Shown: piece by piece, positions 25,223 to 33,267 of the stretch
How the letters are laid out: every line of letters starts with the position of its first letter
How positions within the stretch are numbered: position 1 is the stretch's first letter
Source: Terriglobia bacterium
Lineage (GTDB): Bacteria > Acidobacteriota > Thermoanaerobaculia > Thermoanaerobaculales > Thermoanaerobaculaceae
Reading direction: 5' to 3'
Assembly: GCA_020073245.1 (NCBI GenBank)
Contig: JAIQFQ010000004.1
Location: 88,181 to 123,242, forward strand
DNA length: 35,062 bases
Notes under the pieces: generated by a model
Told to the model about the DNA's origin: nothing
The model's input: the letters and a program-made list of their open reading frames with translations, nothing else
Database searches by the model: none
Position numbers and translations under genes: made by a program

Positions 25223-25238
25223 AGCAATATCCGTGCCA
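25223..25238 (-). promoter_or_regulatory. Sigma-54 (RpoN) promoter of degP/htrA
   Basis: The minus strand reads TGGCACGGATATTGCT, which matches the -24/-12 consensus TGGCAC-N5-TTGCW at every defined position. Transcription would start near 25213, about 39 bases before the protease ATG, and the orientation is correct. Such promoters need RpoN and an AAA+ enhancer-binding protein; neither is encoded in this window. Confidence 0.75.
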
Positions 25239-25278
25239 TATTTCGGGAAAGTGCAGCTTCACCTCAGGGCAACAAGCG

Positions 25279-26418
25279 TCATTTTGGCGTGGCGGGCTCG
25301 CCTTCCGTGACCACAACCCGATCCTTACCAGCCGCCTTTGCAGCGTACATCGCCTGATCGGAGGCCCGTAGGAGTTGGTTGCGGCGGTGGTCGGAGGTGC
25401 CGATACGGGGGACATGGTCAGGGTAGACCGCGACTCCTACAGAGCAGGTGAGCGGGCCGGTGAACTCCACCGGCCCACTCGCCCATGAGAAACGGCCCCG
25501 GAGAAACGCTTGCGACCGGATCGCGGTGCGGATCTCCTCGGCGACGTGTGTGGCCGCCTCGATGTCGAACCCGGGGAGGATGATCACGAACTCGTCGCCG
25601 CCGTAGCGCGCCAGCGTGACCCTCGGCGAACGTACCGCCCTGCGGAGGAGATAACCGACCTCCTTGAGCACCTGGGAACCGGCCAAGTGACCGTGGCGGT
25701 CGTTGACGGTCTTGAAGTTGTCGAGGTCCATGAACAGCAGAGCGACGCGGCCGGCTGCGGCATCGGCGTGGTCGAGGTCCTCGGCCAACCTTCGATGGAA
25801 GAACCGGTCGTTCGCAAGGCCTGTGAGGTCGTCACTGCGAGCCGCGGCCCCGGCGCGCCGCGCGTCGAGGAGGTTCTGGATCGAGACCGACGTATAGGAC
25901 GCGAAGATCTCGAGCAGCGCCCGATCGCGCTCGTCGAACGGCATGCCGTCGAGACGGTTCACCATCTCGAGGACGCCGCAGACGCTATTCTCGATTCGGA
26001 TAGGGACGGCCAGGAGGCTCTCGGTACGGAAGGCGTGCGTCTCGTCGAAGCGGGGGTAGAAGAACGGATCCTTGCGGGGCTCCACGCCGAGGTGCGATTC
26101 GCCGTTACGGTACACGTGACCCACGACCCCCTCAGTGGTGGCGATGCTGGCGCCCAGCAACGAGTCGGCCGCCGGCCCGAAGGCGGCGATGAAGTACAGG
26201 ACTGCGCCGGCAGGGTCCCCGGAGCGTTCGAACGGGTGATCGAGGAGCACCGAGCCCGCCTCCGACGGTACGAAGGCGTTGGCCCGCTGCAGCACCTCCT
26301 GAATGAACCGTCCGGGGTCCATGGTCTCCGGCACCCCCGTATCGTGGCGATAGCGCTCCAGAAAGACCTCCAGCTCTGTCGCTGGAAGCACGCAGATCCT
26401 TGGCGGGAGCGCGGTCAC
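25279..26418 (-). CDS. GAF-GGDEF diguanylate cyclase
   Basis: The 379-residue cytoplasmic protein has a GAF sensory domain (about 34-185; EGVVGHVYRNGE, LLAVPIRIENSVCGVLEMVN) and a GGDEF domain (about 195-370). The active-site loop G273-G-D-E-F277 and the metal/substrate block MDLDNFKTVND are intact, so it should make c-di-GMP. The inhibitory I-site (RxxD five residues upstream of GGDEF) reads S-P-R-V, so product inhibition is probably absent. The start is a GTG with only a weak AAGG before it; an internal start at the MDPGRF methionine (34) is possible. The GAF ligand cannot be told from sequence. Confidence 0.9.
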   Translation of the reverse strand: MTALPPRICVLPATELEVFLERYRHDTGVPETMDPGRFIQEVLQRANAFVPSEAGSVLLDHPFERSGDPAGAVLYFIAAFGPAADSLLGASIATTEGVVGHVYRNGESHLGVEPRKDPFFYPRFDETHAFRTESLLAVPIRIENSVCGVLEMVNRLDGMPFDERDRALLEIFASYTSVSIQNLLDARRAGAAARSDDLTGLANDRFFHRRLAEDLDHADAAAGRVALLFMDLDNFKTVNDRHGHLAGSQVLKEVGYLLRRAVRSPRVTLARYGGDEFVIILPGFDIEAATHVAEEIRTAIRSQAFLRGRFSWASGPVEFTGPLTCSVGVAVYPDHVPRIGTSDHRRNQLLRASDQAMYAAKAAGKDRVVVTEGEPATPK

Positions 26419-26902
26419 CTTGTCAGTTTATCAGCGGAGTGCGACCGTGTCGCGGTCGGAAAGTCGGCTCCCATCCGGAGATCGGCATTGACGTCAGCCG
26501 AGCGCGACAGGCCGGGAGCTAGGCGCAGCCGCTCACGCACCTGCGCGAGCGCGACCCCTCCCGGGCATCGGTCGGCCGCCGCCCGGCCGCGGCCAGCCCC
26601 TCGGGCCATTCACCGGCACCAACGCCCCAGGGATGCGCGTGCCACTTCTCCACCGCCATTTGCGGCGATCGCGGTTCGGCGGCGGGATCCCCCGGTGGCT
26701 CCGTTTGCGAGGCCGGCCTGCGCCCGGCGTGCGCCGAGACGCGCCTGACAGCGTGCGCTCTTCCTGGCGACCCCCTCGAGGGCGTCCATGCTCCCCAATA
26801 CCGTACGCCTCCGGCTGCGTCGAGGCATGATACGTGCTCGACTTTCGTTGGAGCAGCCGGCACTTTTCCCAGATCTTGCCTGTCGATTTGGTGCGTCGCC
26901 CC
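26419..26902. other. Intergenic region before tRNA-fMet
   Basis: No supported gene is seen in this stretch of about 480 bases. Open frames have poor composition and no ribosome sites. A short hairpin CGACCG/CGGTCG with loop TGTCG (26442-26458) lies just upstream of the diguanylate cyclase start. The region marks the switch from mainly minus-strand genes to plus-strand genes. Confidence 0.5.
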
Positions 26903-26930
26903 TTGACTTCGAGCGGCCGGAGACTACAAT
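26903..26930 (+). promoter_or_regulatory. tRNA-fMet promoter
   Basis: TTGACT (26903-26908), a 16-base spacer and TACAAT (26925-26930) form a strong sigma-70 type promoter. Transcription would begin near 26937, ten bases before the mature tRNA end. Confidence 0.75.
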
Positions 26931-26946
26931 TCACCGGCTGGAGCGA

Positions 26947-27024
<78 letters not shown>

Positions 27025-27035
27025 GGCAATCGCAA

Positions 27036-27060
27036 GGACCGCCAAACCGGCGGTCCTTTT
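27036..27060 (+). terminator. Rho-independent terminator of tRNA-fMet
   Basis: A perfect 8-bp stem GGACCGCC/GGCGGTCC with loop AAACC is followed by TTTT. It begins 13 bases after the tRNA CCA end, so the tRNA is a single-gene transcript. Confidence 0.88.
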
Positions 27061-27230
27061 CGTATTCGAAAGTCTCCCGAAAGTCACTCGGCCGGGTTGG
27101 TTGCGGCGGCGGCCCCCCCACCGCGCGGAGGGTAAACGGGCGGCACGAGACGCGGGCTGCACACCCACCAAGCGCGCCCAGGCGGATGGGTGGAGGCTGG
27201 CTTCCGCCTCGATTTTGGGACGAACCACTC

Positions 27231-27260
27231 TTGCCATCGCTGTTATCACGGGACTATCCT
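27231..27260 (+). promoter_or_regulatory. Candidate promoter of the sensor kinase gene
   Basis: TTGCCA (27231-27236, five of six consensus bases), an 18-base spacer and TATCCT (27255-27260, four of six). Transcription would begin near 27267, just before the GGGAGG ribosome site at 27273-27278. The rest of 27061-27286 shows no gene. Confidence 0.45.
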
Positions 27261-27286
27261 TGCCACACCATCGGGAGGCATCGTTG

Positions 27287-29311
27287 GTGGATGAGACCCC
27301 TGAGTCGCCACGGGCGCGACTCTTCGCCGAGGGGAGGAGGCTCCCCGCGAGCGCGGCCCGGGTCGGGACCCCAACTCGTGGGCCCGGAGAGTGGTCCCAA
27401 CGCGGCCCCCCCCTCCTTCCGGTCGCCCCTTCTACGAGGGTGGTAGCACGCCTGGCGAGCGCATGGGTCATTGCCGCGCTCCTCGGGGTAGCGGCGCCGG
27501 CACCGGCTGCGGAGCGGGTCGGAAACGTGCTGGTCCTCTACTCGTACCCGTGGCGGCTGCCGATCAACGTTGAGGGCGATCGCGGCCTCCACGAGGCGAT
27601 CAGGACGAGCGCCGAGCGGCCGGTCCTGGTGTGTGACGAGACGCTCGACGCACCCCGATTCGGCGGCCCCGCCTACGAGGCCGTCGTGGTCAAGTACCTG
27701 CGCGAGAAGTACGTCGCGAAGGCACCCGACGTACTCGTGGCGGTCGGTGACGTGGCGCTTGACTTCCTCCTCACGCGTCGCACCTTGCTCTTCCCGGGTG
27801 TCCCGATCGTCTATGCCGGCGTCGACCAAAAGACCCTGCAGTCGATGCCCCCTCTCCCTGCCGGCGTCATCGGCGTGCCGATCGATCACACCTACTATCC
27901 CACCATCAACCTCGCGTTCCGCTGGCATCCGCGCGCCCATCGCCTGGTGGCGGTGACCGGAACGAGCGAGGTCGACCGCAGGATCGAGGCGCAACTGCGA
28001 GCCGAGCTTCCTCGCGTCAAGCCCGGCGTGACCGTCGAGCTGCTCGCGGGCCTGCCGCTCGACGAGATCCTGCGGCGGGTGGCGGGCCTCGGCCAGGACG
28101 CCGTGGTGTGGACGGCCGGGGTCTTTCGCGACGGCGCGAACCAGAGCTTCGTTCCGCGTGACGTCGTGGCGGCCATCGCCGCCGCCTCCACCGCGCCGGT
28201 CTACACCTCGTTCGACACGCTGATAGGGAACGGCACGGTGGGCGGCTACTCACCGAGCATCTATGGCATCGGGCGACAGGCCGGGGAAATCGTGAACGAC
28301 CTGCTCGACGGTGGCGCCCCAGGCACGCTCCGCCTCCCTCGACCCCTGCCGCAGAGACTGGTTGTCGACTGGCGACAGGCCCGCCGTTGGGAGATCCCCG
28401 AGAACGCGATTCCGAGCGAGGCCGTCGTCAAGTTCAAGCCGCCACCGCTCCTCGAGGCGTACCCCAACGACGTGCTGGTCGCGGTCTTGGTGGCCCTGCT
28501 CCAGACCGCGTTGATCGGATGGCTCGTCGTCGAACACCATCGCCGCCGGCGGGCCGAGGCGGTGCGTGAGGTGCAAAGCCTGGAGCTCGCCCATGCGTCC
28601 CGACTGGCGGTCGCGGGCGAGCTGACGGCCTCGATCGCGCACGAGATCAACCAGCCGCTCGGTGCGATCTTGAGCAACGCCGACGCCGCCGACCTGATCC
28701 TCGAGTCCCCCAACGACCGGCGCGACGAGATCCGCACCATCCTCGCCGACATCCGCCGCGACGACCGCCGCGCCAGCGAGGTGGTTCGCCAGTGGCGGGG
28801 ACTCTTGGCCAAACACGCGCTCGAGCCGCGAGCCTTCGACCTCAACGGAGTCGTGAGGGACGTCGAATCGTTGCTGCGCGCGGAAGCCCGGCGACGAGGC
28901 GTGGCGCTGCGCATTCAACCTGCGCCGACGCCGGCCGAAACCGTGGGTGATCCGGTCCAGATCCAGCAGGCGCTCATCAACGTGGTGCTGAACGCGATGG
29001 ACGCGGTGGCGGGGTTACCCGACGACCGGCGCACGATCACCGTACCCGTTGAGTGCGTCGATGGCCGCGTCACGATCCTGGTGCGAGACCGCGGCCACGG
29101 GATCGCCCCCGCGGACCTGCCAAGGCTGTTCGAGCCGTTCTTCAGCACCAAGAGCGGGGGGATGGGGCTGGGGCTGGCGATCACCCGCACGCTCGTCGAG
29201 TCGCACGGCGGCAGGATCTGGGCCGAGAACGGCCCCGGCGAGGGCGCGCGCTTCCACATCGAGCTTCCCGCGGTCCGCGGACACGACGATGCCCCGCCGG
29301 AGCCGGCATGA
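27287..29311 (+). CDS. Hybrid sensor histidine kinase with periplasmic ABC substrate-binding-like domain
   Basis: From the GTG at 27287 (GGGAGG 8 bases upstream) the protein is 674 residues. It has a hydrophobic signal/anchor at about 55-75, a periplasmic substrate-binding-like domain of the ABC_sub_bind type (about 80-385; VLVLYSY, VPIVYAG, G-T-V-G-G-Y-S-P), one transmembrane helix at about 396-415 and a cytoplasmic histidine kinase. The phosphoacceptor is His452 in ASIAHEINQPLGAI; the N box (NVVLNAMDAV), G1 (DRGHGIAP) and G2 (GMGLGLAI) are intact. The sensed ligand is unknown. A second GTG at 27440 gives a more usual signal-peptide start (623 residues) but has no clear ribosome site. The stop overlaps the next regulator by ATGA, marking a two-component pair. 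Confidence 0.9.
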   Translation: MDETPESPRARLFAEGRRLPASAARVGTPTRGPGEWSQRGPPLLPVAPSTRVVARLASAWVIAALLGVAAPAPAAERVGNVLVLYSYPWRLPINVEGDRGLHEAIRTSAERPVLVCDETLDAPRFGGPAYEAVVVKYLREKYVAKAPDVLVAVGDVALDFLLTRRTLLFPGVPIVYAGVDQKTLQSMPPLPAGVIGVPIDHTYYPTINLAFRWHPRAHRLVAVTGTSEVDRRIEAQLRAELPRVKPGVTVELLAGLPLDEILRRVAGLGQDAVVWTAGVFRDGANQSFVPRDVVAAIAAASTAPVYTSFDTLIGNGTVGGYSPSIYGIGRQAGEIVNDLLDGGAPGTLRLPRPLPQRLVVDWRQARRWEIPENAIPSEAVVKFKPPPLLEAYPNDVLVAVLVALLQTALIGWLVVEHHRRRRAEAVREVQSLELAHASRLAVAGELTASIAHEINQPLGAILSNADAADLILESPNDRRDEIRTILADIRRDDRRASEVVRQWRGLLAKHALEPRAFDLNGVVRDVESLLRAEARRRGVALRIQPAPTPAETVGDPVQIQQALINVVLNAMDAVAGLPDDRRTITVPVECVDGRVTILVRDRGHGIAPADLPRLFEPFFSTKSGGMGLGLAITRTLVESHGGRIWAENGPGEGARFHIELPAVRGHDDAPPEPA

Positions 29312-29943
29312 GCGCGACGCCCCTCGTCCACGTAGTCGATGACGACGAGTCGTTCCGCACGGCGCTGCTGCGGCTTCTCAGGGAGGCCGGTTTCGAGGCG
29401 CGCGGCTACGGTTCCGCCGGCGAGTTCCTGCTCCGCGCGCCCGTCGAGCGTCCCGGCTGCCTGGTGCTTGACCTGCGCCTCCCGGGTCCATCCGGCCTCG
29501 AGCTGCACGAGGCGCTGCGCGCGCGTGGTAGCACGCTGCCGGTGGTGTTTCTCACCGGCCACGCCGACGTGCCCGCGGTGGTGCGGGCGATGAAGGGCGG
29601 CGCCGTGGAGTTCCTGACCAAGCCGGTCGAGCGCGAGGCATTGTTCGAGGCACTGCGCCGCGCCCTCGAGCGCGAGACGCGGCAACGAACGGCCAGCGGC
29701 GAGGCTGCGGCGCTGCTGGCGGGCTGGAAGACGCTCACACCCCGCGAGCGCGAGGTGCTCGAGCTGATCGCGGCCGGCAAGCACAACAAGCAAATCGCGT
29801 GCGAGCTGGGAATCGCGGAACGCACCGTCAAGCTGTACCGGGCGAACACGATGGCTAAGCTGGGGGTTGGCTCGGCCGCCGAGCTTGGCCGGATGGTGGA
29901 GCGCCTGCGGCATCTATCCGAGGAGATGCTCACCTCGGCCTGA
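29308..29943 (+). CDS. FixJ/NarL-type response regulator (receiver + LuxR HTH)
   Basis: The 211-residue protein has a receiver domain (about 5-120; D11-D12, phosphoacceptor Asp55 in LVLDLRLPG, Lys in FLTKPV) and a LuxR-type helix-turn-helix at about 143-205 (TPREREVLELIAAGK, NKQIACELGIAERTVKLYR). It belongs to the FixJ/TodT-like branch. The ATG overlaps the kinase stop by 4 bases, so the kinase is its probable partner. It is expected to activate the plus-strand genes downstream, and the repeat element just after it could be a binding site. Neither link is proven. Confidence 0.93.
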   Translation: MSATPLVHVVDDDESFRTALLRLLREAGFEARGYGSAGEFLLRAPVERPGCLVLDLRLPGPSGLELHEALRARGSTLPVVFLTGHADVPAVVRAMKGGAVEFLTKPVEREALFEALRRALERETRQRTASGEAAALLAGWKTLTPREREVLELIAAGKHNKQIACELGIAERTVKLYRANTMAKLGVGSAAELGRMVERLRHLSEEMLTSA

Positions 29944-29981
29944 GACTCCCACGCCCTGATCGACAAGGTTTCACCCCCCTG

Positions 29982-30057
29982 CCCTTTTGGGCATGAAGTG
30001 GTGCCCGTTCTGGCGGTGGCCCCATCCCCTTTTGGGCAAGCGGTGGTGCCCCTTTTG
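29982..30057. repeat. Tandem 31-bp direct repeat with internal hairpins
   Basis: Two near-identical units (29982-30012 and 30027-30057, 45-base period) each read CCCTTTTGGGCA, four variable bases, GTGGTGCCC, then a T-rich end. Inside each unit GGGCA and TGCCC can form a 5-bp hairpin with an 8-base loop, and CCCTTTTGGG is itself palindromic. The second unit is followed by CTTTT, as in a weak terminator. The element lies between the FixJ-type gene and the next receiver gene, and could be an operator or a paired attenuator. Confidence 0.75.
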
Positions 30058-30137
30058 CCGATTGTTTCGTCGCTCCACCGGCCTCACCTTGAGATGCGAG
30101 AGTTGGGCTCAGGCAGATCGGCAAGCCAGGAGGTTTC

Positions 30138-30539
30138 ATGTCGGCTTCGACGAGAGTCGCGGGCCGGAACATCCTCGTAGCCGAGGACGACGCGAGCATG
30201 CGGGAGGCGATCCAACGCCTCTTATGCGCCGCCGGTTTCGAGTGTGCGGGCTATGCGTCGGCAGAGGCCTTGCTAGCTGCTGGCGCTGCCGCGCACGCCG
30301 ACTGCCTGGTCAGCGACCTCAAGCTGCCCGGCATGTCCGGTCTCGAGCTGCTCGCCGAGCTGCGCGCACGGGGGATACGGGCTCCGTTGATCCTCGCCAC
30401 GGCGTACCACACCCCTGGCCTGCGCGAGGAAGCCGAGCGGTGCGGCGCCGCGGCATACCTGATCAAGCCGTTTCGCGGTACGGAGCTGCTGGAGACGGTC
30501 AAGGCGGCCATCGATCAGGCGGAGGCGTCACGTTGTTGA
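30138..30539 (+). CDS. Single-domain response regulator (receiver only)
   Basis: The 133-residue protein is a stand-alone receiver domain: acidic pair in AEDDAS (16-18), phosphoacceptor Asp60 in LVSDLKLPGMSG, Thr in ILATAYH and Lys in YLIKPF. No output domain is attached. It has a strong AGGAGG site 4 bases before the ATG. It resembles the receiver of the preceding FixJ-type protein. It may be a phosphate sink or a second output of the same kinase. Confidence 0.92.
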   Translation: MSASTRVAGRNILVAEDDASMREAIQRLLCAAGFECAGYASAEALLAAGAAAHADCLVSDLKLPGMSGLELLAELRARGIRAPLILATAYHTPGLREEAERCGAAAYLIKPFRGTELLETVKAAIDQAEASRC

Positions 30540-30612
30540 GGCGGCGCCCGCATCTTGCCTGCGAAGAGGGCGACGGCGCGCCTGGCGCCGGGAGGGACAG
30601 AGGGGAGGGGCG

Positions 30613-31578
30613 ATGAAAAGAGCGAACTGGATCACAGTCGTGGGGGCGGCCGCAGTGGCCGCGCTCGGGATGCTGGCCGCCGCCGCACGCGCGGAGGAGG
30701 GCGGCAGCGGCCACTACGCGCCGGGCGCGGCGGCCTCGTTCGTCGACGCTCTGCCGGGCAAGCCGGGCTGGGCGGTGGCGAGCTACTCCATGTACTACAC
30801 CGGAAGCGCCGGCGCAACCCGGGCGCTCCCGATCGGGGGCCAGGTCACCTTCGGCCTCAAAGCGAAGGCGTACGCGGAAACCGTGCTGGCGCTCTACCAG
30901 ACGCCGCTGAAGCTGCTCGGCGGCGACTGCGCATTCGGCATCGCCGTCCCGTTCCTGCGGATGGACGCGGACGGGAGCATCACCGGTCCGCTCGGCAACA
31001 CGATCGCGGTGAACGACAGCGCGAGCGGCCTAGGCGACGTCATCTTGTACCCGTTCATGCTCGGCTGGGTGAAGGGCGACCTCAAGTACGACGTGCGCCT
31101 CGGCGTCTACGCGCCCACCGGCGCCTACGACAAGGGGCGCCTCGCCAACCTCGGCAAGAACTACTGGACTCTCGAGCCGACCGTCTCGGTCAGTTGGCTG
31201 AGCAGCAAGATCGGTACCGAGGTCAGCGCGTACGCCGGCATGGACTTCAACACGACCAACGACGCGACGCAGTACCGCTCCGGGGACGTGTTGCACATCG
31301 ACGCGACGATCGCCCAGCACCTCCCGGTGGGTAAGCTCGGCGTGATCGGCCTCGGCGCCAACGGTTTCTTCTACAAGCAGATCACCGGCGACAGCGGGGC
31401 GGGCGCCGTGCTAGGGGACTTCAAAGGGCGCACGGAGGGGATCGGCCCGGTCTTGTCGCTCATCACCAAGGTCGGCCACGCCAATCTGGCGGCCGAGCTG
31501 AAGTGGCTGAAGGAGACGAGCGTGGAGAATCGCGTCAAGGGCGACACCTACTTCCTCAAGATCGGGGTGGCGTTCTGA
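30613..31578 (+). CDS. Outer-membrane channel-like protein (SphA / phenol MetA-pathway transporter family)
   Basis: The 321-residue exported protein has a signal peptide (about 1-27, ending ARA) and an alternating beta-strand pattern to a terminal Phe (KIGVAF), typical of outer-membrane barrels. The segment GLGDVILYPFMLGWVKGDLK and the following V-Y-A-P-T-G-A-Y resemble the MetA-pathway phenol degradation transporter-like family. A GGGGAGGGG ribosome site precedes the ATG. It likely lets a hydrophobic or aromatic compound cross the outer membrane. Its place upstream of a sulfatase suggests uptake of the sulfated substrate or its product (inference). Confidence 0.8.
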   Translation: MKRANWITVVGAAAVAALGMLAAAARAEEGGSGHYAPGAAASFVDALPGKPGWAVASYSMYYTGSAGATRALPIGGQVTFGLKAKAYAETVLALYQTPLKLLGGDCAFGIAVPFLRMDADGSITGPLGNTIAVNDSASGLGDVILYPFMLGWVKGDLKYDVRLGVYAPTGAYDKGRLANLGKNYWTLEPTVSVSWLSSKIGTEVSAYAGMDFNTTNDATQYRSGDVLHIDATIAQHLPVGKLGVIGLGANGFFYKQITGDSGAGAVLGDFKGRTEGIGPVLSLITKVGHANLAAELKWLKETSVENRVKGDTYFLKIGVAF

Positions 31579-31598
31579 ACGCGTGGAGGGGAGACGCA

Positions 31599-32144
31599 AT
31601 GAGGAGCGCGACGTTCCTGACGGCAGCGTTGGCGGTATCCCTCGTCACGGCAGGTTGCTCGACGATTTCCGTCGGCACCGACTACGACCGCACGGTGGAC
31701 TTCTCCGTGTACAAGACGTTTGACATCGTCCACCAGCAGGAGATGAGGAACGACCTGATCCGCGGGCGCATCGACGGCGCGATCACCCGCCAGCTCGAGG
31801 TCAAGGGATTCACGCCTTCCACCGCGCAGCCCGACCTGCTCGTAGCCGTCCACGCCAAGCTCAGCCGGGAGACTCACTTCGACACCACCACCTTCGGCTA
31901 TGGGTGGGGTGCCGGCTGGGGGTACTGGGGCCGCCGGGGAGCTGGTGGCGCGACGACGGTGGCGCGCCAGGTTCCCGTCGGCACCTTGATCATCGACGTG
32001 GTCGACGCGCGGCAGAAGAAGCTGATCTGGCAAGCGGTGGCGAGCGACACGCTCGATCCGCGCGCGTCCGCCGACGAGCGTGACCGCCGGGTGAACGACG
32101 CGATGGAGAAGATCTTCGCCGGCTTCCCGCCGAGGGCGAAGTGA
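31599..32144 (+). CDS. DUF4136-type lipoprotein
   Basis: The 181-residue protein has a signal peptide with a lipobox-like V-T-A-G-C ending at about residue 20. The mature part begins with D-Y-D-R-T-V-D-F-S-V-Y-K-T-F, the N-terminal signature of DUF4136 lipoproteins, and ends with the family-like alternation around DVVDARQKKLIWQAVASDTL. A Gly/Trp-rich insertion (GYGWGAGWGYWG) lies near the middle. A GGAGGGGAG site precedes the ATG. The function is unknown; it is probably anchored in the outer membrane and co-transcribed with the channel gene 20 bases upstream. Confidence 0.82.
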   Translation: MRSATFLTAALAVSLVTAGCSTISVGTDYDRTVDFSVYKTFDIVHQQEMRNDLIRGRIDGAITRQLEVKGFTPSTAQPDLLVAVHAKLSRETHFDTTTFGYGWGAGWGYWGRRGAGGATTVARQVPVGTLIIDVVDARQKKLIWQAVASDTLDPRASADERDRRVNDAMEKIFAGFPPRAK

Positions 32145-32241
32145 ACGCCCAGAACCCGGGGCGCGGTCGCGAAACACGGAGCGCCTCGCCGGAGCGAGAG
32201 CGGGCGAGAGGGTGGAGTCGAGAGTCCCGAGGAGGACAGCC

Positions 32242-32658
32242 ATGAAGATCGTGCCGATGGCCATTCTTGCTCTCACGATCGTCGCGCTGCCTGTGGCGGC
32301 CGACGATCTGACCGGCACGGACCACCTCCTATGCGCGGCGGTCCAGGCCAACGTGTGCACCACCGACGGAGGGTGCGAGACGGGGCCGTCCTGGGCGTGG
32401 AACGTCCCGCAATTCCTGGAAGTGGACCTGGCGGCGAAGAAGGTGCACACCACGGCCACCAGCGGTGAGAACCGCCTGACGCCGATCGCGAGCCTCGTCC
32501 GCACGCAGGGGTTGATCGTCTTGCAGGGCCTGGAGAACCGCCGTGCGTTCAGCGTGATCATCAACGAGACCACCGGGGACGCATCGCTCGCCGTGGCGCG
32601 GGACAACCTGACAGTGACGGTCTTCGGCTCCTGCACGCCGCTGCCAGCGACCCACTGA
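32242..32658 (+). CDS. Small exported protein of unknown function
   Basis: I do not recognise this 138-residue protein. It has a clear signal peptide (MKIVPMAILALTIVALPVAA) and four cysteines in the mature part (two near LLCAAVQANVC, one in GGC, one in the C-terminal GSC), so two disulfides are possible in the periplasm. The mature part has Trp-containing and beta-like segments (WAWNVPQFLEVDL, RAFSVIINETTGDAS). The ATG has a strong GAGGAGG site 6 bases upstream. The spacing of 97 bases from the lipoprotein gene and the shared direction put it in the same cluster. Confidence 0.75.
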   Translation: MKIVPMAILALTIVALPVAADDLTGTDHLLCAAVQANVCTTDGGCETGPSWAWNVPQFLEVDLAAKKVHTTATSGENRLTPIASLVRTQGLIVLQGLENRRAFSVIINETTGDASLAVARDNLTVTVFGSCTPLPATH

Positions 32659-32691
32659 GTCTGGCTGAACGATCGAACTGGAGGTGAGAAC

Positions 32692-33258
32692 ATGATCCGT
32701 AGATTCCTGACCACGGTAGCCATCGGGGCTGTCTCGGCCGCCGCGGCCCTGGCCCAGACCGCCCCTGTGGGCGAGCCGAGTGGCAAGCCGCTGTCGGCGA
32801 CCATGAACGTCTACGTCTTTCCCACCACCGGCCAGACCCAAGCGCAGCAAGGCACCGACGAGGCGGCGTGCTACACGTGGGCGGTCCAGAACGCCGGCGT
32901 GGATCCGTTCCAGCTCGCCAAGCAGGCGCAGGCGCAGCAGCAGCAAGCGACCCAGGCCAAGGCCCAAGCGCAGCAGGCCGGGCAGGGCGCGGGTGCGGTT
33001 GGCGCGGTCGGCGGCGCCGCGGTGGGCGCGCTCATCGGCGAAATCGCGAGCGACGACCCGGGCAAGGGCGCAGCGTGGGGAGCGGGCGCCGGCTTGCTGG
33101 CCGGCCGCGCGCATCGGCGCCAGGCGCAGCAGATGGCGATGCAGCAGGCGGACAAGCAGGCGCAGCAGGGCCAGAAGGCCACCACCCAGCAGATCGAGAA
33201 CTTCAAGAAGGCGTTCTCCGTTTGCCTCGAGGCCAAGCACTACCTGGTGAAGTACTGA
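32692..33258 (+). CDS. Glycine-zipper exported protein
   Basis: The 188-residue protein has a signal peptide (about 1-21), a Gln/Ala-rich stretch at about 78-98, a glycine-zipper hydrophobic hairpin at about 99-139 (repeated GxxxG: GAVGAVGGAAVGALIG and GAAWGAGAGLLAG) and a second Gln-rich stretch. Two cysteines lie at about 60 and 178. Glycine-zipper proteins usually insert into or bridge membranes. A GGAGG site precedes the ATG. The exact role in the cluster is not known. The stop is 9 bases before the maturase gene. Confidence 0.82.
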   Translation: MIRRFLTTVAIGAVSAAAALAQTAPVGEPSGKPLSATMNVYVFPTTGQTQAQQGTDEAACYTWAVQNAGVDPFQLAKQAQAQQQQATQAKAQAQQAGQGAGAVGAVGGAAVGALIGEIASDDPGKGAAWGAGAGLLAGRAHRRQAQQMAMQQADKQAQQGQKATTQQIENFKKAFSVCLEAKHYLVKY

Positions 33259-33267
33259 GCCGATCCG

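Noticed and set aside
24044..25357. A 437-codon plus-strand open frame across degP
   Set aside because: Long antisense frames are expected in GC-rich genes; the translation is charged low-complexity sequence and the minus strand encodes an intact protease.
25510..26748. A 412-codon plus-strand open frame across the GAF-GGDEF gene
   Set aside because: Antisense shadow; the GGDEF protein on the minus strand is convincing and this frame has no domain.
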